Assembly: GCA_031292335.1 (NCBI GenBank)
Contig: JARLHH010000121.1
Span: 1 to 6,909, forward strand
Source: Candidatus Limnocylindrales bacterium
Lineage (GTDB): Bacteria > Chloroflexota > Limnocylindria > Limnocylindrales > CSP1-4
Length of the DNA: 6,909 nucleotides
Direction: 5' to 3'
Under the pieces are notes generated by a model that saw nothing but the letters and a program-made list of their open reading frames with translations, made no database searches and was not told the DNA's origin. Numbering within the stretch: position 1 is the first letter of the stretch; each line of letters opens with the position of its first letter. Below are positions 1 to 6,493 of this stretch, in pieces. Made by a program: the position numbers and the translations under genes.

Positions 1-1
1 C

Positions 2-766
2 GCGTCGAGCGCGCTGCTGGCGCAGATCGAGCAGACGGTCCGCCTGATCCGCTCGAAGGGCGTCGGCGTCTACTTCGTCACCCAGGTCCCGACCGACGTC
101 CCCTCGTCGGTCCTGGCCCAGCTCGGCAACCGGGTCCAGCATGCCCTCCGCGTCTTCACGCCCGAGGACTCGGACAGCCTCAAGAAGACCGTCCGCACGT
201 TCCCGATGACCGACTATTTCGAGACCGGGAGCACCCTCACCTCACTGGGCATCGGGGAGGCCCTGGTGACGGTCCTCTCGCCGCGGGGCGTCCCGACGCC
301 CCTGGCACCGACCCGGCTCCTGCCCCCCGACTCGTTGATGGCCGCCCTGCCGGCGGACGAGCTCCAGCGCCGGATCCAGGCGGGCGCGCTGTATTCGGTC
401 TACGCGACGACGGTCGACCGGCAGAGCGCCCACGAGATCATCACCGCGCGCCTCCAGGCCGCGCAGGCGGCCGTCGCCGCGATGCAGCCGGTGCCGGTCG
501 GGGCCGCGGCCGCCGGGACCACAACGCCCGCCGGCCCGACGCCCGCCCAGGAGCGCGCCGAGATCGAGCGCCGGGCTCGCGAGCTGGAGCGGATCCGCCA
601 GTCCGCGGAGCGCGAGGCGCGGGCCCAGGCGAAGGAGAAGGCCACCGAGCAGCGCGCCGCGGAGCGGGCCCGGCTCCAGCGGGAGCGAGAGCTCTCGCAG
701 GTCGGGAACACGATGCTGCGCGGCGTGCTGGGGACGCTCTTCGGCGGGAGCAAGCGGCGCCGCTGA
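2..766 (+). CDS. DUF853 / HerA-like helicase-domain ATPase, C-terminal part (5' end outside window)
   Basis: The window opens inside this gene; 254 residues remain. The reading frame is open from base 2, and the ATG at 206 is internal (residue 69) because family-like sequence continues upstream of it. Residues 1-68 hold the end of the P-loop ATPase core: a helix (IEQTVRLIRSKGVGVYFVTQ) running into the strand with the TQ sensor, then the segment VLAQLGNRVQHALRVFTPED with the conserved N-R that in HerA/FtsK-type ATPases lies near the ATP site. The family (YjgR of E. coli, PF05872) consists of presumed hexameric ATPases with poorly known roles. Residues about 160-182 are an Ala/Pro/Thr linker, about 183-233 a charged Glu/Arg/Ala-rich coiled coil, and the protein ends RGVLGTLFGGSKRRR, a basic tail I associate with this family. 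The Walker A and B motifs lie upstream of the window. The family call is from recognised motifs; the cellular job is unknown. Confidence 0.88.
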   Translation, partial: ASSALLAQIEQTVRLIRSKGVGVYFVTQVPTDVPSSVLAQLGNRVQHALRVFTPEDSDSLKKTVRTFPMTDYFETGSTLTSLGIGEALVTVLSPRGVPTPLAPTRLLPPDSLMAALPADELQRRIQAGALYSVYATTVDRQSAHEIITARLQAAQAAVAAMQPVPVGAAAAGTTTPAGPTPAQERAEIERRARELERIRQSAEREARAQAKEKATEQRAAERARLQRERELSQVGNTMLRGVLGTLFGGSKRRR

Positions 767-778
767 GGGTGGGGTGCA

Positions 779-825
779 GCGCCGCTGACGGAGTGGGGCC
801 CGGCGGCCCCGCGGAGGCGCGGCGC
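779..825. terminator. nested GC-rich hairpin between convergent genes, candidate bidirectional terminator
   Basis: An inner perfect 6-bp stem (GGGGCC 795-800 with GGCCCC 805-810, loop CGGC) sits inside an outer 7-bp stem (GCGCCGC 779-785 with GCGGCGC 819-825). It lies 13 bases after the ATPase stop and 21 bases past the PPK2 stop on the other strand, where a shared terminator is expected. Neither side has a T-run, so a classic intrinsic terminator is not shown; in such GC-rich genomes hairpins without a U-tract are common at gene ends. Confidence 0.45.
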
Positions 826-845
826 AGCCCTGCCCCCGTTCTCGG

Positions 846-1676
846 CTACTCGACCCGCGTTCCCTCCACGCCCGGGGCGGCCGGCGGGTAGGCGGGCTTC
901 AGGGCGTCCAGGGTGTCCGCGAGGATCTCGCCCACGGCCAGGTTCCGGAGCCAGTTCCGGTTCGCCGGGACCAGGTACCAGGGCGCGTACGCGGTGGACG
1001 TCTCATCGAGCATCTCCTCGAACGCGGCGCGGTAGTCGTCCCAGCGGGCGCGCTCCGCGAGGTCGCCCGGATTGAACTTCCAGCGCTTCGTCGGGTCGTC
1101 CACGCGCTCCTGGAAGCGAGCGCGCTGCTCGTCCCGGTCGATCGCCAGGAAGAGCTTGACGATCGTGACGCCCTCGTCCGTCAGCATCTTCTCGAAGCTG
1201 CGGATGTGCTCGTAGCGCCGTCGCCAGCGCTTCTCCGGGACCAGTCCGTGTACCCGGACGATCAGCACGTCCTCGTAGTGGCTCCGGTTGAAGATACCGA
1301 TCTCGCCCTTGGCGGGGACCCGCTGGTGGACACGCCAGAGGTAGTCGTGGGCGAGCTCCAGCGGGGTCGGGGCCTTGAACGACGCGACCGGCGTTCCCTG
1401 CGGGTTGAAGGCGCCCGCAATGACCCGGATCGTGCCGTCCTTGCCGGCGGCGTCGATCCCCTGGACGACGACGAGGACCGCGTGGGCTGCCTCGGCCCAG
1501 AGCCGCTCCTGGAGGTCGGCCAGGCGTGCGAGCACCTTCGCCAGATCGTCGGTCGCGGCGTCCTTCTCCCGGCCGAAGGTGGCGCCGCAATCGAATCGGG
1601 CGAGGTCCACCTTGGCCCCGGGCTTGACCCGCAGGAGCGCCTGGAAGCCATTCCGGTCCACCTTCTTCGGCGCCAT
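846..1676 (-). CDS. ppk2: polyphosphate kinase 2 family protein (class III-like, polyphosphate:nucleotide phosphotransferase)
   Basis: A 276-residue PPK2. The enzyme transfers phosphate from polyphosphate to nucleotides in the cytoplasm. The layout resembles the class III enzymes of Deinococcus and Meiothermus, which can take AMP to ADP and on to ATP. Visible motifs: Walker A GIDAAGKDG (residues 73-81), a substrate segment around GAFNPQGTPVASFKAPT (88-104), Walker B FNRSHYEDVL (129-138), and the Arg/Lys-rich lid around DPTKRWKFNPGDL (194-206). The length is normal for the family. The start is the ATG at 1676, chosen because AGGAGG lies 5 bases upstream (1682-1687 on the + strand) and homology begins just after it. 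The frame stays open for another 507 codons upstream, but that stretch is antisense to the aldehyde dehydrogenase and is not coding. It diverges from the dehydrogenase and converges on the ATPase, so it is probably monocistronic. The exact class and substrate preference are inferred. Confidence 0.95.
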   Translation of the reverse strand: MAPKKVDRNGFQALLRVKPGAKVDLARFDCGATFGREKDAATDDLAKVLARLADLQERLWAEAAHAVLVVVQGIDAAGKDGTIRVIAGAFNPQGTPVASFKAPTPLELAHDYLWRVHQRVPAKGEIGIFNRSHYEDVLIVRVHGLVPEKRWRRRYEHIRSFEKMLTDEGVTIVKLFLAIDRDEQRARFQERVDDPTKRWKFNPGDLAERARWDDYRAAFEEMLDETSTAYAPWYLVPANRNWLRNLAVGEILADTLDALKPAYPPAAPGVEGTRVE

Positions 1677-1769
1677 GATTTCCTCCTGCTCGTCGGTCGT
1701 CACGCCTGCCGGCCCGCGTTGGGGCGGGGACGCGCGGGCTCCAGCCAGGGAGTGGCCGGACGTCCTGGC

Positions 1770-1775
1770 TAGAAT
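1770..1775 (+). promoter_or_regulatory. candidate -10 element for the aldehyde dehydrogenase
   Basis: TAGAAT differs from the TATAAT consensus at one position and stands out in a very GC-rich spacer. It lies 51 bases before the dehydrogenase ATG, giving a leader of about 45 bases. No good -35 box is seen at 16-18 bases upstream. No comparable -10 was found for the divergent PPK2 gene in the same spacer. Confidence 0.4.
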
Positions 1776-1826
1776 GCGCTCGATCGCCGGCCGCGTCCCA
1801 TCCGGCGCGATCCCGAGGAGCCGCCC

Positions 1827-3272
1827 ATGGCCACCGCCACGAACCTTGTCCCGCACAAGATCTTCCTCGCCGGGCGCTGGGTGGACTCGCCGGATCTCAT
1901 GACGATCGCCAACCCCGCCCGCCCGGGCGAGCCGGCCGGCTTCACCTACCAGGCGACGCCCGAGCAGTACGAGGAGGCCGTCGAGGCGGCGGTCGCCGCG
2001 TTCGGAGTGACCCGAAAGCTGCCCGCCTACGAGCGCGCCGCCACGCTCCGCAACATCAGCAGCGGCATTCGCGCGCGCCGCGAGGAGCTGGGGCGCCTGA
2101 TCGCGCTCGAGGCCGGCAAGCCGATCCGGGACGCGCTCGTCGAGGTGGATCGGGCGACGCTCACCTTCCGGCTGGGCGCCGAGGAGGCGGAACGGCTCGG
2201 CGGGGAGGTGATCCCGCTCGACCTGATGGCCAGCAGCAGGGGCCGCGTCGGGATAACCCGGCGCTACGCGGCCGGCCCGGTCGCCGCGATCAGCCCGTTC
2301 AACTTTCCGCTCAACCTCGCCGCCCACAAGCTGGCCCCGGCGATCGCGGCGGGATGCTCCATCGTCCTGAAGCCGCCCTCTAAGGACCCCCTCACGATGC
2401 TCACCGTCGCGGAGATCGTAGAGGAGGCCGGCGCTCCGGCCGGCTCGGTGAGCATTCTCCCGATGAGCCGCGCGCTCGGGGACCGGCTCGTCGCAGACGA
2501 CCGCTTCGCGGTGCTCTCGTTCACCGGATCCCCCGCGGTGGGCTGGCCGATGAAGGCGCGCGCCGGCAAGAAGCGGGTCGTGCTCGAGCTCGGCGGCAAC
2601 GCCGGGGCGATCGTCGACCGGAGCGCCGACCTCGACTGGGCCGTCCGCCGGATCACCGTCGGCGCCTTCAGCTACTCCGGGCAGGTCTGCATCAGCGTCC
2701 AGCGGGTCTTCGTTCACGACGACGTCTTCGACGAGTTCGCCGACCGGCTCGTCGCCGCGGCGCGCGCGCTCCGCCTGGGCGACCCGCTCGACCCGGAGAC
2801 GGATCTCGGCCCGATGGTCGACGTCAGGGCGGCGGCGCGCACGCAGGCCTGGGTGGACGAGGCGGTTGCGGCCGGCGCCCGCCTCCTGCTCGGCGGGCAC
2901 GCCGAGGATACGTTCTACCCGCCGACGATCCTGGTGGACGCGCCGCTGGACGCGAAGGTCTGCTCGGAGGAGGCGTTTGCGCCGCTCGTCGTGCTCGCCC
3001 GCTTCTCCGACTTCGAGGCAGCCGTCTCGCAGGCCAACGACTCGCGGTTCGGGCTCCAGGCGGGCGTTTTCACGAACGACCTCGGGGACGCGTTCCGGGC
3101 CTTCGACGGCCTCGAGGTCGGCGGCGTCATCCTCAACGACATCCCGACCTACCGGATCGACCACATGCCGTACGGCGGGGTAAAGGATTCCGGGCACGGC
3201 CGCGAGGGGCTGCGCTACGCGATCGAGGACATGACCGAGATCCGGATCCTGGTGGTCGCCCAGCCGGGATAG
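1827..3272 (+). CDS. NAD(P)-dependent aldehyde dehydrogenase family protein
   Basis: A 481-residue member of the aldehyde dehydrogenase superfamily (PF00171), full length. Catalytic positions are all present: the oxyanion Asn159 in PFNFP, Lys182 in LKPPSKDPL, the general-base Glu254 in ELGGN, the nucleophile Cys288 in GQVCIS, and Glu382 and Phe384 in EEAFAP for cofactor binding. The pattern (RYAAGPVAAISPFNFP, SGQVCISVQR, MPYGGVKDSGHGREG) resembles the lactaldehyde/GAPN-like branch that includes uncharacterised ALDH families, so the substrate is not known. By alignment with human ALDH2 the NAD-ribose Glu195 position is Ser185 here, as in enzymes that accept NADP. The ATG at 1827 follows GAGGAG (1815-1820) by 6 bases. 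It is divergent from PPK2 and convergent with the DNA glycosylase, so it is likely transcribed alone. The superfamily is certain; substrate and cofactor are open. Confidence 0.95.
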   Translation: MATATNLVPHKIFLAGRWVDSPDLMTIANPARPGEPAGFTYQATPEQYEEAVEAAVAAFGVTRKLPAYERAATLRNISSGIRARREELGRLIALEAGKPIRDALVEVDRATLTFRLGAEEAERLGGEVIPLDLMASSRGRVGITRRYAAGPVAAISPFNFPLNLAAHKLAPAIAAGCSIVLKPPSKDPLTMLTVAEIVEEAGAPAGSVSILPMSRALGDRLVADDRFAVLSFTGSPAVGWPMKARAGKKRVVLELGGNAGAIVDRSADLDWAVRRITVGAFSYSGQVCISVQRVFVHDDVFDEFADRLVAAARALRLGDPLDPETDLGPMVDVRAAARTQAWVDEAVAAGARLLLGGHAEDTFYPPTILVDAPLDAKVCSEEAFAPLVVLARFSDFEAAVSQANDSRFGLQAGVFTNDLGDAFRAFDGLEVGGVILNDIPTYRIDHMPYGGVKDSGHGREGLRYAIEDMTEIRILVVAQPG

Positions 3273-3282
3273 TGGCGCCGCT

Positions 3283-3299
3283 CCGGGTTGGCACCCCGG
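3283..3299. terminator. short hairpin between convergent genes, weak candidate terminator
   Basis: CCGGG (3283-3287) can pair with CCCGG (3295-3299) around a 7-base loop, in the 36-base gap between the ends of the aldehyde dehydrogenase (+) and the glycosylase (-). An alternative 4-bp fold GGGT/ACCC uses some of the same bases. There is no T-run. Position is the main support. Confidence 0.3.
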
Positions 3300-3308
3300 C
3301 GGGCCGGC

Positions 3309-4250
3309 TCAGATTCCGCTGATCGAGCGCGAGGACATCCTTGGGCCGCGGCGCGGGGCCTGCACACCGACCGCCTCGATGAGCCGGATCACCCGAGCGC
3401 GATTCCCGGCGTACGGGGCCAGGAGCTCCAGCATCCGCTCGTCGGTCCCGCGCGGCTCGCCCGCGAGCGCCCAACAGACCGCGTGGCAGAGGTGGAAGTC
3501 GCCGACGCTGACCGCGTCCGCGTCGCCCAGCGCACGCAGCCCGACCTCGGCCGCAGTCCACTGGCCAACCAGCGGGAGGGCCTGAAGGCGCGCATACGCG
3601 TCCGACAACGGCAGGTCCACGCACTCCTCGACGCGGGCCGCACGACCGGCCGCGAAGCGGATCGCGTCCGCTCGACGCCGTTCCAGCCCCAGCGGGTGGT
3701 AGGCATACCCGGGAAGCCCGGCGAGTGTCGCGGGCGTCGGCGGCACGCGCATCGGCGCCGGGCGGCGGGCGGACGGCTCGTCCCACGGACCCGGCGCCGG
3801 CTCCCCATGCCGGCGAACGAGCGCGACGAACGCCGCGCGGGCCTCGTCGCCGGTCACCTTCTGCTCGATGATCGCGGGAACGAGCGCCTCGAAGACACGG
3901 CGCGTCCGGCCGATCCTGATCCCCGGGAGCCGGGCGTGCAGGTCGCGCAGCAGCGGGTGACCGGCCAGCAGCGCCGCGAACTCGGACGAGTGGTCCAGCG
4001 CGCCGATCAGCTCCGGCGCCTGCTCGATCGCCCACGCGCCTCCCGGACCCCAGGCCTGCGCCCGGATGGCAGTGCCGTCGGGGATCAGCCTGAGCGTGGC
4101 CGGCCCATCCGGCGTGCGCGTCGCCCGCCAGGCTGAGCCGTCGCGCGAGAAGCGCAGCGTGGGGTCGCCGGGACCGCGCCGGTGCACCTCCAGCGTCCGG
4201 CGCAGGTCGATCCGGGCCGCGGGTTCGATCCGGCGGAGGAGCGGCTCCAT
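3309..4250 (-). CDS. AlkA-like DNA-3-methyladenine glycosylase (HhH-GPD superfamily)
   Basis: A 313-residue helix-hairpin-helix DNA glycosylase. It should remove alkylated purines such as 3-methyladenine from DNA to start base excision repair. The N-terminal about 105 residues form a variable domain. The core starts near RVFEALVPAIIEQKVTGDEA (118-137), whose EQK matches the conserved Gln-containing helix of AlkA-like proteins. The hairpin is at LPLVGQWTA (225-233), followed by GLRALGDADAVSVGDFHL, where Asp251 is the expected catalytic aspartate. There is no C-terminal Cys cluster, so it is not a MutY/Nth-type iron-sulfur enzyme. The start is the ATG at 4250; no strong ribosome binding site precedes it. 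TAAGGT on this strand (bases 4289 down to 4284) could be a -10 about 34 bases upstream, only suggestively. No ada or ogt partner is visible. The alkylbase specificity is inferred from the family. Confidence 0.88.
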   Translation of the reverse strand: MEPLLRRIEPAARIDLRRTLEVHRRGPGDPTLRFSRDGSAWRATRTPDGPATLRLIPDGTAIRAQAWGPGGAWAIEQAPELIGALDHSSEFAALLAGHPLLRDLHARLPGIRIGRTRRVFEALVPAIIEQKVTGDEARAAFVALVRRHGEPAPGPWDEPSARRPAPMRVPPTPATLAGLPGYAYHPLGLERRRADAIRFAAGRAARVEECVDLPLSDAYARLQALPLVGQWTAAEVGLRALGDADAVSVGDFHLCHAVCWALAGEPRGTDERMLELLAPYAGNRARVIRLIEAVGVQAPRRGPRMSSRSISGI

Positions 4251-4337
4251 CCCCGCGGAGCCTACGCCCTGGGCTCGCCGGCCACCTTATTGGCGCCCTC
4301 CTTGCCTCCGGCGAACGGGCTGCTTCTCATCGCGCAC

Positions 4338-4654
4338 ATGCTTGGCGTCAAGATCAGCACCAAGCACCAGATCGCCGTGCCGAGCGAAGCCGCAGGAAGC
4401 TGGGCCTCAAGGCGGGCGACCAGCTCGATGTCGAGATCGAGGGCGACGTCATCCACCTCCGCCGCCACGTGCCCGCCGGAACCCGGCTCTTTGGCATCGG
4501 GGCCCACCTCTGGGACGGCACGGACCCAGTGCAGCGGATTCGGGCGCTCCGTGATGAATGGGAGGCGCGCCAGCTTGAACGAGAAGCCCAGGTCGCGCGC
4601 GATATCGCGGCCGCCTGGGCCGAGCACGGACGTCCGCGGGATGAGGACCGCTGA
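4338..4654 (+). pseudogene. AbrB/SpoVT-type (VapB-like) antitoxin, apparently broken by a one-base frameshift
   Basis: From the ATG at 4338 the frame reads MLGVKISTKHQIAVPSEA, the start of a SpoVT-AbrB DNA-binding domain. After codon GCC (4389-4391) that frame turns to nonsense, while the frame one base back (from 4391) continues the same domain as RRKLGLKAGDQLDVEIEGDV, then a helical C-terminal tail ending at the TGA at 4652-4654. Joined, the product is about 105 residues, a normal antitoxin size. The domain half binds the operator as a dimer and the tail should wrap the toxin. As written, the ATG frame runs on without a stop to 4769, deep into the toxin gene. A GTG at 4469 in the second frame would lack the DNA-binding domain. 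No classical slippery heptamer lies at the joint. No convincing ribosome binding site precedes 4338. A real deletion, or a base missing from the assembly, both explain it. Confidence 0.78.
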
Positions 4655-5100
4655 TGACCATCGAGGAGCTCGCCGCGCGTCATCGGCGGATCGCCCTCGA
4701 CGCGAATGCCTTCATCTACCTCTTCGAAGCCGGCGGTCCCCTGGCGCGGGCGACGGCTGCAATCGTTGACATGGCCGAGTCCGGCCGCATCTCGATCGTC
4801 GTCTCGAGCCTGGTTCTTGCCGAGATCGGCGTTGGTCCGGTTGCCGCAGATGACGCAACAATGGCCGAACGATACGGTCAGGCCCTGTGCGAGACTCGTG
4901 GTCTCGACGTGGTTCCGCTCACCGCGGATATCGCCCTCGACGTCGCCGTGATCCGGGGACGCGATCACATCGAGATCGCCGACGCCGTCCACCTCGCGAC
5001 GGCCAGGCACGCCGGCGCATCGGCAATCGTGACGAACGACGAACGGATGCGCCCGGTCTCTCGCCTGGAGGTCGTTCGCCTGGCCGACCTCGTCGCCTAG
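4654..5100 (+). CDS. PIN-domain toxin, VapC-like
   Basis: A 148-residue PIN-domain protein, expected to be a Mg-dependent endoribonuclease toxin of a type II toxin-antitoxin pair. The four acidic PIN positions can all be seen: Asp16 in ALDANAFIYLFE, Glu57 in LVLAEI, Asp110 in IADAVHLATA, and Asp129 in IVTNDERM, so the active site looks intact. The ATG at 4654 shares its A with the antitoxin stop (TGATG), a translational coupling typical of such operons, and GAGG (4643-4646) lies 7 bases before it. The preceding gene is an AbrB-type antitoxin, a common partner of PIN toxins. The RNA target (tRNA, rRNA or other) cannot be read from the sequence. The gene ends 20 bases from the reductase remnant on the other strand. 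Confidence 0.9.
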   Translation: MTIEELAARHRRIALDANAFIYLFEAGGPLARATAAIVDMAESGRISIVVSSLVLAEIGVGPVAADDATMAERYGQALCETRGLDVVPLTADIALDVAVIRGRDHIEIADAVHLATARHAGASAIVTNDERMRPVSRLEVVRLADLVA

Positions 5101-5120
5101 GCGCTCGTCGGCCGCCCCGT

Positions 5121-5570
5121 CTACCCGCCGATCCGCACGATCCAGCGGCCGCGGGCGCGCCCGGCCAGGATCCCGTCGAGCGCCTCCGGCAGCGTGTCCA
5201 GCGTGACCTCGGTCAGGCCATCGCCCAAGCCGTTGGGGCGCAGGTCGCCGCCGAGCTGCGCCCAGATCGCACGCCGCTCGGCGATCGGGACCTGGGCGGA
5301 GTCGATGCCGAGCAGCGCCGCGCCGCGGAGGATCGACGGGAAGACCGTCGTCGCGAAGCCCGGTCCGCCGGCGTTGCCCGAGGCCGCGACCGCGGCGTCG
5401 CGCCGGAGCGTGCGGAGGATGTAGGGAAGCGTCGCGCCGCCCACGCAGTCGACGGCGCCCGCCCAGCGCTCCGCCTCGAGGGCGCGCGGGCTCTCGGCCG
5501 TCACCTCCGCGCGGTCGATCACGTCTGTTGCACCGAGCCCGCGCAGCCGGTCCGCCTCCGTTGGGTCATG
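5121..5570 (-). pseudogene. AcuI/YhdH-type quinone oxidoreductase (medium-chain reductase), C-terminal remnant
   Basis: About 149 residues of recognisable C-terminal part of a medium-chain dehydrogenase/reductase of the YhdH/AcuI (acryloyl-CoA reductase) type, which uses NADPH and no zinc. Characteristic pieces read in one frame: PTEADRLRGLGATDVIDRAE, ERWAGAVDCVGGATLPYIL, AVAASGNAGG, TTVFPSILRGAALLGIDS and ARGRWIVRI at the end. The family is usually about 325-330 residues, so the N-terminal GroES-like domain and the nucleotide-binding glycine motif are missing. Upstream the same frame holds only Arg/Pro-rich sequence antisense to another gene and meets a stop at 5622-5624. The only available start is a GTG at 5522, which lies inside the homologous region. 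A working enzyme is therefore very unlikely. Homology begins at about 5568, where the neighbouring gene ends. I judge this a truncated pseudogene; a short expressed protein is possible but unsupported. Confidence 0.8.
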
Positions 5571-6423
5571 GCGCCCGCGTGGACACGGGCGCGGCGGACT
5601 CGAGCGCCGGCGGCGGAGTGATCACGATCGGAGTTGGGACCGGTGTCCGCGTTGGAGCTGGGGTTGGTGGTGGCGTTGGCTGGACCGTGGGCTGTGTCGT
5701 CGGCCGGGCGGTCCGCGTGGGTGACGGTCTGGCGGTCGGGTGTGGGCTCGGTGACGGCCGGGCGGACGGCGCCGGAGATGGACTCGGCGTCGGCGACGGC
5801 ATGAGCGTTGGCGAGGGGCTCAGGAGAGGCGATGGACTGAGTGTCGGCGTGTCGGTGGGAGGCGTGCTCGGGGCGGCGGTGGACGCAGCCTCGGGGGATC
5901 CCGTCGGTGAGAGGACGGGAAGAACGACGCCCGCGGGTCCCCCGCCGGGGCGGGCGAAGAAGAGACCAAAGGCGAGGACGGCAAGCACGCACACGAGCAG
6001 CACGGCAGCCGAGTCGCGCAGGAGCAGGCGCCGCGGCGAGACGTCCGCGACGATCGGGTCGGCCACCGTGAACGCCGTGCTGCCCTGTTCGGAGACGGCA
6101 GGGCTCGTCGCCGGGGCGGGCTCGGCCGGATCGATGCCCGGCTCGACGGACTCGGACAGCCGGGACCTGTCGCCTGCCGCGTCGGGGTGCTGCGAGCCGC
6201 GGAACCGCTCGCACTCGCGGAAGCGGGAGGTCAGGCAATACCTCGCCTGGCGAGCGAGGTCGGCAGTCAGAAGCTGCTCCGCGGCGAAGCAGCGATGCGC
6301 CGGATCCGGGAGCGCGTAGTGGGTGCGGCGATCGAACGGGAGGCCGAGCAGCGGGCAGGCAGGCGCCTCGGTCAGATCGAGCTCGATATCAGCCATCCCG
6401 ACGATCTTCGTCACCCCGTTCAC
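5566..6423 (-). CDS. cysteine-box, single-membrane-segment protein with long Pro/Ser/Thr-rich tail; function unknown
   Basis: A 285-residue protein in three parts. Residues 23-73 carry a compact cysteine box: C23 in CPLLGLPFD, H43 and C45 in PAHRCFAAEQ, C63 in ARYCLTS, and C71 in ECERF, with spacing that could bind zinc. Residues about 137-157 form a hydrophobic membrane helix (AAVLLVCVLAVLAFGLFFA) preceded by arginines, so the cysteine box should be cytoplasmic and the rest outside. Residues about 170-272 are Pro/Ser/Thr repeats such as PSPTPSPSPAPS, a wall-spanning or glycosylated stalk. I recall similar cysteine boxes in Chloroflexota proteins, often followed by a LysM domain; none is present here. 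The start is taken as GTG 6423, with AGCAGG (6429-6434) 5 bases upstream; ATG 6396 is a real alternative (MADIELDL). The gene ends where the reductase remnant begins, so its C-terminus may be altered. Confidence 0.75.
   Translation of the reverse strand: MNGVTKIVGMADIELDLTEAPACPLLGLPFDRRTHYALPDPAHRCFAAEQLLTADLARQARYCLTSRFRECERFRGSQHPDAAGDRSRLSESVEPGIDPAEPAPATSPAVSEQGSTAFTVADPIVADVSPRRLLLRDSAAVLLVCVLAVLAFGLFFARPGGGPAGVVLPVLSPTGSPEAASTAAPSTPPTDTPTLSPSPLLSPSPTLMPSPTPSPSPAPSARPSPSPHPTARPSPTRTARPTTQPTVQPTPPPTPAPTRTPVPTPIVITPPPALESAAPVSTRAP
5610..5912 (-). repeat. low-complexity Pro/Ser/Thr-coding repeat tract
   Basis: DNA encoding the extracellular stalk of the cysteine-box protein. It consists of degenerate 6- to 12-base units (on the + strand, variants of GGCGTTGG and GTCGGCGACGG) that translate as Pro-Ser, Pro-Thr and Thr-Pro dipeptides. 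The strong purine/pyrimidine strand bias and unit similarity make it prone to length change by slippage and to assembly error. Confidence 0.75.
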
Positions 6424-6493
6424 TCGGGCCTGCTGCCCGACCGTGCCATGTGGCCTCGCGCGGGCCGTCTCATCTGAGTCTCTCGCGATGGTC

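Noticed and set aside
1711..1740. Inverted repeat CCCGCG/CGCGGG in the divergent spacer as an operator
   Set aside because: The 6-7 bp pure-GC arms with a 14-base loop are common by chance at this base composition and no regulator is nearby.
1677..3197. A 507-codon open extension upstream of PPK2, antisense to the aldehyde dehydrogenase, in frame with PPK2
   Set aside because: The translation is Arg/Asp/Gly/Ala-rich with no domain signature, a strong AGGAGG precedes the PPK2 ATG at 1676, and the opposite strand encodes a complete dehydrogenase. Long antisense frames are expected at this GC content.
3288..4136. A 282-codon + strand frame opposite the DNA glycosylase
   Set aside because: Its Arg-rich translation lacks any motif, whereas the - strand encodes a recognisable helix-hairpin-helix glycosylase over the same bases.
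4385..4396. Programmed -1 frameshifting in the antitoxin gene
   Set aside because: The bases around the shift do not form an X-XXY-YYZ slippery heptamer and no convincing downstream pseudoknot was seen; a missing base is simpler.
5610..5912. Could the repeat tract be a CRISPR array or tandem regulatory repeat
   Set aside because: Units are short, degenerate and contiguous without unique spacers, and they keep a coding frame of Pro/Ser/Thr residues.
5527..6319. A 263-codon + strand frame full of Gly/Val repeats opposite the PST-rich protein
   Set aside because: It is the mirror of the Pro/Ser/Thr repeat on the - strand, which has a cysteine box, a membrane helix and plausible starts; the + strand frame has none of these.
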